Shown: positions 1 to 8,167 of the stretch, one piece after another | Numbering within the stretch: position 1 is the first letter of the stretch | Layout: each line of letters opens with the position of its first letter | Notes under the pieces: model-generated | What the model saw: only the letters and a program-made list of their open reading frames with translations | Database searches by the model: none | What the model was told of the DNA's origin: nothing | Made by a program: the position numbers and the translations under genes | Assembly: GCF_004348445.1 (NCBI RefSeq) | Contig: NZ_SMKV01000018.1 | Location: 1-64,000 of the forward strand | Direction: 5' to 3' | Source of the DNA: Saccharopolyspora aridisoli | Lineage (GTDB): Bacteria > Actinomycetota > Actinomycetes > Mycobacteriales > Pseudonocardiaceae | Length of the DNA: 64,000 nt

Positions 1-165
1 CGCCTTCGAGGCCAGCATCTACAAGCGCCGCAACATTGTCGAACGCTGCTTCAACCAGCTCAAACAACACCGAGCTATCGCCACCCGCTACGACAAAACC
101 GCCCAGTCCTACCAAGCCATGATCGACTAGCCACACTCCTCATCTGGCTTTGAGGACACCCCCTA
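1..165 (+). mobile_element. Right end of an IS5-family insertion sequence
   Basis: The window opens inside a transposase reading frame. After the coding remnant comes GAGGACACCCCCTA (152-165), which looks like the terminal inverted repeat of an IS5-type element. The left end lies outside the window, so element length and target duplication cannot be seen. Family placement rests on the C-terminal transposase residues. Confidence 0.6.
2..130 (+). CDS. IS5-family transposase, C-terminal fragment (5' partial)
   Basis: The frame is open from the left edge and encodes about 42 residues. It includes the segment RRNIVERCFNQLKQHRAIA and ends in YQAMID followed by TAG (128-130). The N-V-E-R-C-F-N-Q-L-K block is the catalytic-glutamate region (DDE motif) of IS5-type transposases. 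A one-base shift at 127 opens the codons LATLLIWL and a stop at 151-153, directly beside the putative terminal repeat. Many related transposases end in this way, so the 3' end has probably suffered a 1-bp deletion. The altered tail is short, so inactivity is not proven from this fragment. Confidence 0.7.
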   Translation, partial: AFEASIYKRRNIVERCFNQLKQHRAIATRYDKTAQSYQAMID

Positions 166-182
166 GGAGCATGTGCGCAAGA

Positions 183-252
183 GGCGGAGCCCAGTTCCAG
201 GTGTGGGACTCAGCTGGCACCGCCGCAGGTCCTGCAACCCGCACCGCCAAGC
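183..252. repeat. Dispersed intergenic repeat, copy 1 (short form)
   Basis: This segment shares blocks with 32900-33012 and 43960-44119. The shared blocks are GGCGGAGCC, CAGGTGTGGGACTCA, ACCGCCGCAGGTCCTG and the right end ACCCGCACCGCCAAGC. Copy 1 is 70 bp and lacks the internal inverted repeat of the other two copies. It sits between the IS remnant and the PucR-type gene, where it could influence that promoter. Function unknown. Confidence 0.7.
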
Positions 253-315
253 GAAGCAACCCCCGGAGAGAGCTCTCCTCGCCGGCACTCCACAAGAGAG
301 ACCATCTGGGGCATA

Positions 316-1554
316 GTGCCTGCCGTGACTCGATCGTGGCCCTGTCCGTCCGCTCGGGTTCGGGAACTGATCCGGCTCGGCGCGGAAACGGCGCTCAAAC
401 CGTCCGAGCGCTGGGCGGAGGAGCTGCACGCCGCAGTGCTCGACGCCGACCGAACGCAGGCCATCGCGGCCGATCCCGTGCTGGCCGACGGGCTGCGGCA
501 GACCAACGTCGACAACGTCGTGCACTGGGCCGCGGCCAACGTGCAGGACCCCGGCTGCCGCGTCCCACCGCACCTCGGCAGGCAGGCGCTCGACACCGCG
601 CGGGACCTGGTCCGCCGCGGACTCGACGCCCACGCGCTCGACACCTACCGGGCAGGGCAGAACGTCGCTTGGCAGTACTGGATGGAGATCTGCTTCTCGC
701 TGACCTCCGACCCCGACGAGCTGCGGGAACTGCTCGACGTCACGGCGCTGTCGATCTCGACCTACGTCAACGACACCATCGCCTGCATCAGCGAGCGGAT
801 GCAGGCGGAACTCGACACACTCATCCGCGGCACCAACGCCGATCGACGCGCCGCGGTCGCGCTCATCCTCGAAGGTTCCCCGATCAGCGCGCGCAGGGCC
901 GAGCTCAAGCTCGGGTACGGCCTGACCGGGCCGCACACGGCCGCCGTGGTGTGGAGCACCGCCCACGTCGGGCTGGAGGAACTGGAGAGCGCGGCCGAGG
1001 AGCTGGTGGGCCTCACCGGTGCTCGCCGTCGGCTGACCGTGGTGGCCACCGCAGGAACGCTGTGGGTCTGGTTGCCGGTGGCGACCACCGTGGGCACCGA
1101 TGAGCTGACCGAGCACCTCAGCTCGCGCCCGCACGTGCGCGTGTCGATCGGCAGGCCGGGGCGGGAGGTGGACGGCTTCCGCCGCAGCCACCTCGACGCG
1201 CTGACCGCGCAGCGGATGCTCGCCCGGCTCAGCTCCCGTCGTCAGGTGGCCCGCTACGAGGACGTCCAGCTGGTGGCCCTGATGACGGCCGACCCCGCCC
1301 ACGCCGACGAGTTCGTCGCCGAAGCGCTCGGTGCGCTGCGCGACGCCGACCCCGAGGTGCGCCAGGTGGTGCGCACCTACATCCGCGAGCAGTGCAACGC
1401 CTCCCGCACCGCCGAACGCCTCTACACCCACCGCAACACCGTGCTGCGGCGGCTGGCGCGCGCCGACGAGCTGCTGCCTCGCCCGCTGGCCGAAGACGTG
1501 GTGGGAGTCGGCGCCGCGTTGGAAGTGCTGCGCTGGCGCGGCGCCGACGCATGA
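316..1554 (+). CDS. PucR/CdaR-type helix-turn-helix transcriptional regulator
   Basis: This 412-residue protein has the PucR-family layout: a variable N-terminal two-thirds with a GGDEF-like middle region, then a C-terminal winged helix-turn-helix. The last ~60 residues contain YIREQCNASRTAERLYTHRN followed by TVLRRL, the HTH_30 signature in which an asparagine/serine helix precedes R-N-T-V-x-x-R-L. Family members usually control catabolism of purines, amino acids or aromatic compounds from their own locus. The GTG at 316 is the most upstream start; a later start is possible because no strong ribosome-binding site precedes it. It converges with the GH92 gene, with 2 bp between stop codons. 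Nothing next to it reveals its target. Confidence 0.75.
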   Translation: MPAVTRSWPCPSARVRELIRLGAETALKPSERWAEELHAAVLDADRTQAIAADPVLADGLRQTNVDNVVHWAAANVQDPGCRVPPHLGRQALDTARDLVRRGLDAHALDTYRAGQNVAWQYWMEICFSLTSDPDELRELLDVTALSISTYVNDTIACISERMQAELDTLIRGTNADRRAAVALILEGSPISARRAELKLGYGLTGPHTAAVVWSTAHVGLEELESAAEELVGLTGARRRLTVVATAGTLWVWLPVATTVGTDELTEHLSSRPHVRVSIGRPGREVDGFRRSHLDALTAQRMLARLSSRRQVARYEDVQLVALMTADPAHADEFVAEALGALRDADPEVRQVVRTYIREQCNASRTAERLYTHRNTVLRRLARADELLPRPLAEDVVGVGAALEVLRWRGADA

Positions 1555-1556
1555 CC

Positions 1557-3785
1557 TCAGCTTCCGACGTCGTAGGACGGGGGCGCGTCCTGCGGGGCGC
1601 TGCCCCAGGCGGGGTCGGGCCGGTCGCTGAGGGTGAAGTCGAGCGTGCCGCCCGCCGCGACGAAGTCCTCGCCCACCCACGGCTTGGTGCTGCCGGTGCC
1701 GTTGACCTCGAGGTTCCGGACGTACTTGGTGTTCTCGGAGGCCCCCGGCGCGTTGATGGTGATGCTCGTGCCGTTGCCGCGGTCGATGGTCACCGAGGAG
1801 AAGATCGGGCTGGCCAGCACCAGTTCCGACCTGCCCGGAACCTGCGGGTACATGCCGATCGAGGCCCACACCGACCACGACGACATCTGCCCGAGGTCGT
1901 CGTTGCCGACCTCACCGTCCGGTGTGGACTTGAACAGCGAGGTCAGCGCCCGCCGCACGACGTCCTGGGTCTTGTCCGGCCGACCCGCGTAGGCGTAGGC
2001 CCACGGGGTGTTCAGCGACGGCTCGTTGCCCAGGTAGGCGTAGGGCTTGTCGGGGCCGCCGTTGAGCTCGGTGAAGAACTCGTCCAACCGCGGCACCACC
2101 TGGTCGTCGCCACCCATCAGGTCGAACAGCGCCCGGTGGTTGAACGGCACCATCCAGGTGTACTGGGCGCCGTTGCCCTCGGTGTACTCCTCGGTCTGCA
2201 CCGGGTCGAACGGCGGCCACGAACCGTCGGCGTTGCGCGGCTGGAGGTAGGAGTTGGCGGGGTTGAACAGGTTCTTGAACTTCTGCGCCTGGGCCAGGAA
2301 GTGGTCGTGCACGCCGGTCTCACCGAGTCGTGCGGCGAACTGCGACACGGCGAAGTCAGCGCTGTTGTACTCCAGCGTCGTGGCCGCCGATCCCCACACG
2401 CCCTGCACACCCGGCGGGATGTGGCCGAGCGAGTCGTACTCCTCGTGGCCGGGCCGCTCGGCGGTGTTGGTGGCGCCAGCTCGCATCTCCCGCAGCGCCG
2501 CCGCGGTGTCGAAGTCCGTTGCGCCGAAGGCATGGGCGCTCGCCACCATGATGGGCAGCGGGTCGCCGACCATCACCCCGGTGCCGCCGTTGGCAACCGT
2601 CCAGCGGTCGAAGTAGCCGCCCTGCGCGGACTGGTTCACCGCCGACTGCGCGATGTCGGAGGCGATGTCCGGTGCGATCAGCGCCACCAGCGGCAACTGC
2701 GAGCGGTAGACGTCCCACCCGGAGTAGTTGGCGTACTGGGCGTGCCCCTCGGCGGTGGCGTGCACCTGGCCGTCGAAACCCGCGTACTCGCCGTTGACGT
2801 CGCTGAAGACGTTCGGGTGCAGCAGGGAGTGGTAGAGCCCCGTGTAGAGCCGCCGCCGATCTTCGTCGCTGCCGCCACCGACGTCGATGCGCCTGAGCAT
2901 GCCGTTCCAGGCCGCGCGCGAGCCGTCGCGGACCTCGTCGAAACCGCGGCCGCCCTGCTCGGATTCGGCGTTGGCCCTGGCGTTGTCCGCGCTGACGAAC
3001 GAAATCCCGATCCGCGCGACGACGTGCGGGGACTGGGCGGTGTCGAACTTGACGAACGCCTGCCCGCCGTTGACCTCGCGGGAGGTGAAGTCGCGGTCGA
3101 ACGTCGCGTGGAAGTGCACGCGGTAGGTGTTGTCGGCACCGCAGAACCCGCCACTGTCGCTGTAGCCGCTGATGCTGTTCGGCCCGATCCGCAGCGCTCC
3201 GCTCGCGTCGTTGAACGCCTTGGCCGCGTCCACCGACAACGCCGCCTGCTGCCCCTGCGGGTAGGTGAACCGGGCGATGCCGGAGCGCGGGGTGGCCGAG
3301 AGCTCGGTCCGCAGCCCGTTGTCGAAGGTGACGTCGTAGGAGCCGGGGGAGGCCGCCTCGTTGTCGTGCGAGAAGGAGTAGTCGGCCACCGGGGAGTCGC
3401 CGAGGACCGGCATGAACGGGACGTTGCCGAAGTCCCCGCACCCCGCCCCGGAGAGGTGGGTGAGGCTGAACCCGCGGATCCGGTTGTCGTCGTAGGCGTA
3501 GCCGCCGTGCTGGTAGGTCGCGGTGTCCGGGCTGAACTGCATCATCCCGAACGGCGCCACCGCGCCCGGGAAGGTGTTGCCCGCTCCGCCGCCGTGGCCG
3601 AAGTCAGGCCCGCCGGGCTTGGTCCCGACGAACGGGTTGACGTACTGGGCCGGATCGTCGATCCGGTCTCGAGCCTCGGCGGCGGGGGTGATGGCGAGCG
3701 CGGTCGCGGCGGCGACCGCGAGGGCCGCGAGCCGGCCGGGAACGTGGGAGCGTCGAACAATCTTGACGTCGTGCTGGCGTCGCAA
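1557..3785 (-). CDS. Secreted GH92 family alpha-1,2-mannosidase-like glycosidase
   Basis: The protein resembles glycoside hydrolase family 92, Ca2+-dependent exo-mannosidases acting on N-glycan or yeast mannan branches. It has a basic start followed by a hydrophobic stretch (AALAVAAATALAITPAAEA), so it is exported. Family motifs are visible: YVNPFVGT near the mature N-terminus, GNTFPGAVAPFGMMQFSPD, GFSLTHLSGAGC, SGWDVYRSQ, and EYTEGNGAQYTWMVPFN, which carries the acidic catalytic region. GGGSxEDRRRLYTGLYHSL is also typical. I chose TTG at 3785 because GGGAGG lies 6 nt upstream; the longer frame to 3806 would start inside the operator palindrome at 3802-3813. At about 742 residues it is a usual length. 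Exact linkage specificity cannot be told from sequence. Confidence 0.88.
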   Translation of the reverse strand: MRRQHDVKIVRRSHVPGRLAALAVAAATALAITPAAEARDRIDDPAQYVNPFVGTKPGGPDFGHGGGAGNTFPGAVAPFGMMQFSPDTATYQHGGYAYDDNRIRGFSLTHLSGAGCGDFGNVPFMPVLGDSPVADYSFSHDNEAASPGSYDVTFDNGLRTELSATPRSGIARFTYPQGQQAALSVDAAKAFNDASGALRIGPNSISGYSDSGGFCGADNTYRVHFHATFDRDFTSREVNGGQAFVKFDTAQSPHVVARIGISFVSADNARANAESEQGGRGFDEVRDGSRAAWNGMLRRIDVGGGSDEDRRRLYTGLYHSLLHPNVFSDVNGEYAGFDGQVHATAEGHAQYANYSGWDVYRSQLPLVALIAPDIASDIAQSAVNQSAQGGYFDRWTVANGGTGVMVGDPLPIMVASAHAFGATDFDTAAALREMRAGATNTAERPGHEEYDSLGHIPPGVQGVWGSAATTLEYNSADFAVSQFAARLGETGVHDHFLAQAQKFKNLFNPANSYLQPRNADGSWPPFDPVQTEEYTEGNGAQYTWMVPFNHRALFDLMGGDDQVVPRLDEFFTELNGGPDKPYAYLGNEPSLNTPWAYAYAGRPDKTQDVVRRALTSLFKSTPDGEVGNDDLGQMSSWSVWASIGMYPQVPGRSELVLASPIFSSVTIDRGNGTSITINAPGASENTKYVRNLEVNGTGSTKPWVGEDFVAAGGTLDFTLSDRPDPAWGSAPQDAPPSYDVGS

Positions 3786-3801
3786 GGAAGACCTCCCGAT
3801 T

Positions 3802-3813
3802 GACAACGTTGTC
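3802..3813. promoter_or_regulatory. LacI-family operator GACAACGTTGTC upstream of GH92
   Basis: GACAACGTTGTC is a perfect 12-bp palindrome centred on CG, the hallmark of operators bound by LacI-family sugar regulators in actinomycetes. It lies 17 bp before the chosen GH92 start codon, just upstream of the ribosome-binding site, where a repressor would block transcription. A related site is at 17193-17206. No LacI-family gene is present in the window. Confidence 0.65.
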
Positions 3814-4223
3814 TAGACCAGGATCTTCCCAACGTAGCGATCAGTCCGACGCCGTGCAACGTCGGGCGAAGATGACAACCGGACAAGCGAGGGTGAATGC
3901 GGGGGCGCGCGAATGACCGCCGCACTCCCGCCTTCTCCGTGCGGTGGTCGACAGGAGAACGTGACCGAGATCAAGCGCTGCTGCGCATTTCGGTTGGAGC
4001 GAAGACCTCTTCGGATCACTCATCAACCGCGGAAACCGTGCTGGTACTGTCCCGGCCGAGCGCGGATGATCACGGGATCGGGATTGCGGCGCGCCCGCTC
4101 GCATCGGTGACATCGCCCAATGCCGGGGGGCCCAGCGGAGCTCGTGCTCCGCGCGAATCCGCGCCGAGGCTGCCGGGGGCGGGCCTGTCTCGTGGAGAGC
4201 ACAACCGAAGGAGCGCGGTCGAC
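3814..4223. other. Divergent intergenic region, GH92 / conservon
   Basis: The 410 bp between the LacI-type operator and cvnA hold no convincing gene. Short frames here have neither ribosome-binding sites nor recognisable products. The promoters for both directions must lie here, but I could not assign -35/-10 boxes with confidence. Confidence 0.5.
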
Positions 4224-6494
4224 GTGAAGCCAACCAGGGACAGAACGCGCGAGCCGGACAGGACGAGTCTCCGGCGGCGGATCAGGAACATCCTGATCGC
4301 GATCGTCGCGCTGTTCTTCGTGGTGGTGTCCGCCGGTTTCGCGCCAGCGTTCGTCGACGCACTCATCGTCCGCGCGGTCGCCGTCACCGTGCAGGACACC
4401 TCGATCCCGGCGGTGCGGACCTTCGCCGCCGTGCAGTCCGAACGCCAGCTGGTCGCCCGCACCTTCGACGGGGAATCCGCCCCCGACGCCCTCGGTCGGC
4501 GATACGCCGCCACCGACCAGGCCATCGCCGAACTCTCCGGCAAGCTCACCGAGCTGTCCGAGAGCTCCGCGACGCCACCGGACCTCAAGGCCAAGGTCGA
4601 CGATGTCAACACGTTGATCGGGCGGCTGCCGGAATCCCGTCCCGGCTTCCCGCTGGACCCGGCCCGCAAGCGCGAAACCCTCGAGCACTACAACGAGGTC
4701 CTCGACGCCGGTGCCGACCTGTTCGACGGACAGGCCCGCGCCGTCGAGGACGCCAAGGCCGGGCAGGCCGGGATCACCGCCACCGAGTTCTTCCGCGCCG
4801 GTGACCAGATGGCGCAGACCGCGCTGCTGGCGTCCCGGGGCGTGGTCACCCGGCTGCAGCCCGACGAGCAGGTCAACGTCGCGGTCTTGGTCGGTTCCTA
4901 CCACGACCAGCTCGAGGAGCAGATCGCCAACGCATCGCCGCTGGTCAAGCAGCGCTACGAGGAGCTCACCCGCTCCCAGAGCTGGAAGCAGCTGCAGGCC
5001 GTCGAGCAGCAGCTGATCGCGCACGGCCAGGTGCACGGTGTGACGACCCAGCAGTGGCACCAGATCAGCGACCAGGTCGGCGGGCAGCTCACCGAGATCG
5101 CCGTCGAGCAGGCCCGCTACGGCGCGGAACTCGGCCTGAACAACGGCAGCGCCGCGCTGCTGCGCACCGCCCTGTTCGCCGGCCTCGCGCTCATCGCCAC
5201 CGCCGGTGCCGCCCTGCTGATGTGGTGGTTCGCCGGACGTCACCTGGTCGCTCTGGTGCCGCAGCGACTGGTCGAACTGCGCGACACCGTGCGCAAGATC
5301 GCCGACGAGGACGTCCCGGAGCTGTTCCGCAGGGTGGAGCGCGGCGAGGACGTCGACGCCTCCGCGTCGCTGCGCTCGCTGGACTTCGGCAAGGACGAGA
5401 TCGGCGAGGTGGCGGACGCCTTCGCCGGTGCCTACCAGGTCGCCGTGCAGGAGCGCATCAAGCAGAAGCAGACGAGCGACGCGTTCACCCGCGTCGTGGT
5501 CGGCATGGCCGCGCGAGTCCAGCAGATCGTGCAGAGCGCCATGCAGATCGTCGACACCGAAGAGCGCGAAGCGGGCGAGGCCGCCCCCCGGTACCGCGCG
5601 CTGCTGGTCCTCGACAGCCTCCTGCTGCGGGCCCGCCGGCTGGCGGAGAACCTGCGGCTGCTGTCGGGCAACCGGCTCGCCCGCTACCACCGCGGTCCGA
5701 CGCCCATGGAGGTCATCCTCGAATCCGCGCGAGCCGAGATCGAGCACTACGGCCGCATCCACACCCGCAAGCCGGGAGCGGTGGCCGTCGACGGTCAGGC
5801 CGCGCCGTACCTGATCCGCGCGCTCGCCGAGCTGATGGACAACGCCGCCAACTACAGCTCCCCGCAGAGCAAGGCCCGGGTCTGGACCGAGGAGCGCAGC
5901 GGATCGCTGGTGGTCATCGTCGAGGACCGCGGTCTGGGCATGCCGGCCGAGAAGCTCGGCGAGGCCAACACGATCCTGGGCACCGAGGCCGACTTCGCGC
6001 TCGGCAGCGTGCAGCGGCACATGCAGCTCGGCCTGCCGGTGGTCTCCCGGATCACCCAGCAGTGGAACATCGAGGTCACCTTGGCCGCGGGAGAATCCGG
6101 CGGGATCAGGGCCGAGGTGTCCATCCCGTCCGAGCTGCTGCGCGAAGCCGAAATCGAAAGGGCCGCTCCGGTGGGCGTTTCCGGCGCGCGCGGTAGGCTC
6201 AGCGGCGCGACCGCGCTGCTGGCCGACCCCGTCGAGACCCGCGCCCAGTCGCGACCGGAACCGCCGAGGCCGCGTGCCGAGCCGGTCGAGCAGGAGCCGC
6301 TGGAGACCTCTTCGGTGGGCCTCCCGGTGCGGCGCAGGGGAGCCTCAGCGGTCGGCCGGGCCCTCGACGAGGAGAAGAAGGCCCAGGCCGGTGCCGCCGA
6401 CGAGAGCACCGGAACCCGCCGCAGCGCGGGCGGTGGGGCCATGGGCTTCGTGTCCGGACGCCAGAACCACAGCAGCGACACAGGTGAGGGGTGA
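4224..6494 (+). CDS. cvnA: Conservon protein CvnA, membrane histidine-kinase-like ATPase
   Basis: This 756-residue protein has a short basic N-terminus and a first membrane helix (about 23-42). An extracytoplasmic helical region (about 45-310) follows, then a second helix (LFAGLALIATAGAALLMWWF, about 315-337), a HAMP-like linker and a GHKL ATPase domain. ELMDNAANYSS (about 536-546) is the N-box and EDRGLGMP the G1 box. I see no clear phospho-acceptor histidine box, as is usual for CvnA. The C-terminal ~150 residues are proline/arginine-rich and probably disordered. The start is GTG 4224, with GAAGGAG 10 nt upstream; the frame is open further upstream. It heads an overlapping four-gene unit whose products form a heterotrimeric-G-protein-like membrane complex in Streptomyces. 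Confidence 0.88.
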   Translation: MKPTRDRTREPDRTSLRRRIRNILIAIVALFFVVVSAGFAPAFVDALIVRAVAVTVQDTSIPAVRTFAAVQSERQLVARTFDGESAPDALGRRYAATDQAIAELSGKLTELSESSATPPDLKAKVDDVNTLIGRLPESRPGFPLDPARKRETLEHYNEVLDAGADLFDGQARAVEDAKAGQAGITATEFFRAGDQMAQTALLASRGVVTRLQPDEQVNVAVLVGSYHDQLEEQIANASPLVKQRYEELTRSQSWKQLQAVEQQLIAHGQVHGVTTQQWHQISDQVGGQLTEIAVEQARYGAELGLNNGSAALLRTALFAGLALIATAGAALLMWWFAGRHLVALVPQRLVELRDTVRKIADEDVPELFRRVERGEDVDASASLRSLDFGKDEIGEVADAFAGAYQVAVQERIKQKQTSDAFTRVVVGMAARVQQIVQSAMQIVDTEEREAGEAAPRYRALLVLDSLLLRARRLAENLRLLSGNRLARYHRGPTPMEVILESARAEIEHYGRIHTRKPGAVAVDGQAAPYLIRALAELMDNAANYSSPQSKARVWTEERSGSLVVIVEDRGLGMPAEKLGEANTILGTEADFALGSVQRHMQLGLPVVSRITQQWNIEVTLAAGESGGIRAEVSIPSELLREAEIERAAPVGVSGARGRLSGATALLADPVETRAQSRPEPPRPRAEPVEQEPLETSSVGLPVRRRGASAVGRALDEEKKAQAGAADESTGTRRSAGGGAMGFVSGRQNHSSDTGEG

Positions 6495-6499
6495 ACACA

Positions 6500-6922
6500 A
6501 TGAGCGATGGCCGGGATGACTTGAGCTGGGTGCTGACCGACTTCGCACAGCGCGTCGCGGACGTGGACTGCGTCGTGCTGTGGTCGTCGGACGGATTCCC
6601 ACGCCTGGCCTCCGAAGGTGTGTCCAAGGAGCAGGCTGAAGACCTCGCCGCGATGTCGGCGTCGGCGTTCAGCTCGTCGAAGCGGGTCAGCGTGATCGGT
6701 GGGGGCGGTGATCCGAGCAAGACGGTCATCGAGGGCGCGAACCGGTTCGTGATCTTGGCCTTGGCCGCGGAGCGCACCGGGATCACCGTGGTCGTCGACA
6801 CCCCCGCCGACCCGCTGATCGTCAACGTCGAGCTGGACCGGTTGCTCGCTCAGGTCGGCGAGCACCTGGTGACCGAGGGTCGCGGTGGCTCCGCGGGCCC
6901 GCTGACCGGGATGAGGCCGTAA
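6500..6922 (+). CDS. cvnB: Conservon protein CvnB, roadblock/LC7 domain
   Basis: A 140-residue single roadblock/LC7 domain. It begins MSDGRDDLSWVLTDFAQRV, continues with the strand D-C-V-V-L-W-S-S-D-G-F-P typical of the family, and ends near HLVTEGRGG. By analogy with MglB and Streptomyces CvnB it should bind or regulate the GTPase CvnD. ATG 6500 has GAGGGG 8 nt upstream. An alternative GTG at 6491 overlaps the cvnA stop by four bases, so the two genes are translationally coupled either way. The gene lies second in the conservon, 3 bp before cvnC. Confidence 0.9.
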   Translation: MSDGRDDLSWVLTDFAQRVADVDCVVLWSSDGFPRLASEGVSKEQAEDLAAMSASAFSSSKRVSVIGGGGDPSKTVIEGANRFVILALAAERTGITVVVDTPADPLIVNVELDRLLAQVGEHLVTEGRGGSAGPLTGMRP

Positions 6923-6925
6923 CCC

Positions 6926-7297
6926 ATGCCCGATCAGCACGTCCACGCGGAGGACCCCGTCGCGGGTGTCCGGCCCTTCATCGTGGCCGGCGCCCCGGAG
7001 AAGTCCGACCTGGACCTGGACCTGGCGACCCAGGTGGTCGCCAAGCCCGGTGGTGAGGGGCACCTAGACCTGTCGATGAGCGACAGCGCCGCGTTGGAGC
7101 TGGCGAGGAACCCCGTCGCGATAGCGGAGGTGGCGGGGAGCCTGGGCACCCCCGTCCTGACCGCCCGCGCCCTCGTGGGTGCGCTGCTCCGCCGCGGAGT
7201 CCTCGTCCTCGACGGTGAGAGCACCCCGGAAGAAACCGTTTCCGATGCAACACTGGAATACCTACAGGGGGTTCTGGACAGTGTTAAACAGCTTTGA
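6926..7297 (+). CDS. cvnC: Conservon protein CvnC, DUF742
   Basis: A 123-residue protein with the DUF742 organisation: an N-terminal segment with V-R-P-F-I-V-A-G, then a winged-helix-like part containing ELARNPVAIAEVAGSLGTPV and TARALVGALLRRGVL. CvnC proteins always accompany CvnA, CvnB and CvnD; their molecular role is poorly defined. The predicted winged helix might mediate protein contacts rather than DNA binding. ATG 6926 follows the cvnB stop by 3 bp. The 3' end overlaps the start of cvnD. Confidence 0.9.
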   Translation: MPDQHVHAEDPVAGVRPFIVAGAPEKSDLDLDLATQVVAKPGGEGHLDLSMSDSAALELARNPVAIAEVAGSLGTPVLTARALVGALLRRGVLVLDGESTPEETVSDATLEYLQGVLDSVKQL

Positions 7298-7889
7298 GCG
7301 GCCGCCGGTCAAGCTCGTCATCGCCGGTGGATACGGTTGCGGGAAGACGACCCTGATCAAGAGCGTGGCGGACCCGGACCGGTACGTCCGGCTCACCGAC
7401 GAGCCGATCACCGACGCGAGCGCCTCGGTGGACGCGCTCACCGGTGTTCCGGAGAAGACGACCACGACGGTCAGCATCGACTTCGGCCGGATCAACCTCA
7501 GCAACGGCACGCCGCTGTTCCTGTTCGGAATGCCCGGCCAGTCCCGGTTCTGGTCGGTGTGGGATGACCACACCCACGGCGCGTTCGGCGCTGTGGTCGT
7601 GGCCGACACCCGCCGGCTGGACGACTGCTTCTCCAGCTTGGACTTCTACGAGGACCGCAACATCCCGTACCTGGTCGCGGTCAACGAGTTCGACGGCACG
7701 AAGCGCTACCAGCCCGAGGACGTCGCCAACGCGCTGCAGATCGACACCGCCAAGGTCCCGGTGATCAACTTCGACGCGCGCCAGCGCACCGACGTCAAGG
7801 ACGTCCTGGCCCGGCTGCTGGAGCACGTCATCGAAACTGCCGCTGGAGCGGCAACTTCGGCGCGTGCGAGGAGCAGATCCGGCGTGTGA
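7281..7889 (+). CDS. cvnD: Conservon protein CvnD, Ras-like GTP/ATP-binding protein
   Basis: A small GTPase-like protein of about 202 residues. Walker A is GGYGCGKTTL near the N-terminus, GMPGQSRFW forms the DxxG/switch II-like region, and VAVNEFDG occupies the place of the NKxD base-specificity motif. CvnD is the G-alpha-like partner of the membrane kinase CvnA and the roadblock protein CvnB. The GTG at 7281 is preferred because it starts just before the P-loop, as in other CvnD proteins, and follows an AGGGGG run. ATG 7245 and the further-upstream frame to 7179 would lie inside cvnC. The gene overlaps cvnC by 17 bp and ends the unit. Confidence 0.87.
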   Translation: MLNSFERPPVKLVIAGGYGCGKTTLIKSVADPDRYVRLTDEPITDASASVDALTGVPEKTTTTVSIDFGRINLSNGTPLFLFGMPGQSRFWSVWDDHTHGAFGAVVVADTRRLDDCFSSLDFYEDRNIPYLVAVNEFDGTKRYQPEDVANALQIDTAKVPVINFDARQRTDVKDVLARLLEHVIETAAGAATSARARSRSGV

Positions 7890-8167
7890 GTGCCTGGCGC
7901 CTTCAGATCGGGGAGCTGTCCTTGGAGGTGTGGCGAGGACCAGGTAGGGCGGGCCGACGAGTTTCGCTCTCACCTGACTGTGGTGCAGCGGCGGCAGGAG
8001 CTGCTGCGAACCTTCGGTGCGTCCGGGAAGCGGTGTCACATCCCTCCTCACGTTGTCGACCGGGGAGAAGGCCACCAGCCCGCACCTCCTCGCGTGGTGC
8101 GACCTGCGGAGGAGCAGGAAAATCCATCGAGCGTCGGCGGAGTGCTCGCGACCGGGGTGGATACCAG

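Noticed and set aside
316-3785. PucR-type protein as regulator of the GH92 mannosidase
   Set aside because: The two genes converge, and the mannosidase has a LacI-type operator at its own promoter. PucR regulators are not known to use such palindromes.
1392-3803. 803-residue plus-strand frame over the GH92 gene
   Set aside because: It shadows the real GH92 gene, has no ribosome site and reads as low-complexity Arg/Val/Gly sequence. Similar long antisense frames at 13410-15077, 38909-40630 and 40592-42184 were rejected for the same reason.
7890-8167. Small genes between cvnD and the monooxygenase
   Set aside because: Several short frames overlap here on both strands, none with a ribosome site or recognisable protein. 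I see no gene in this stretch.
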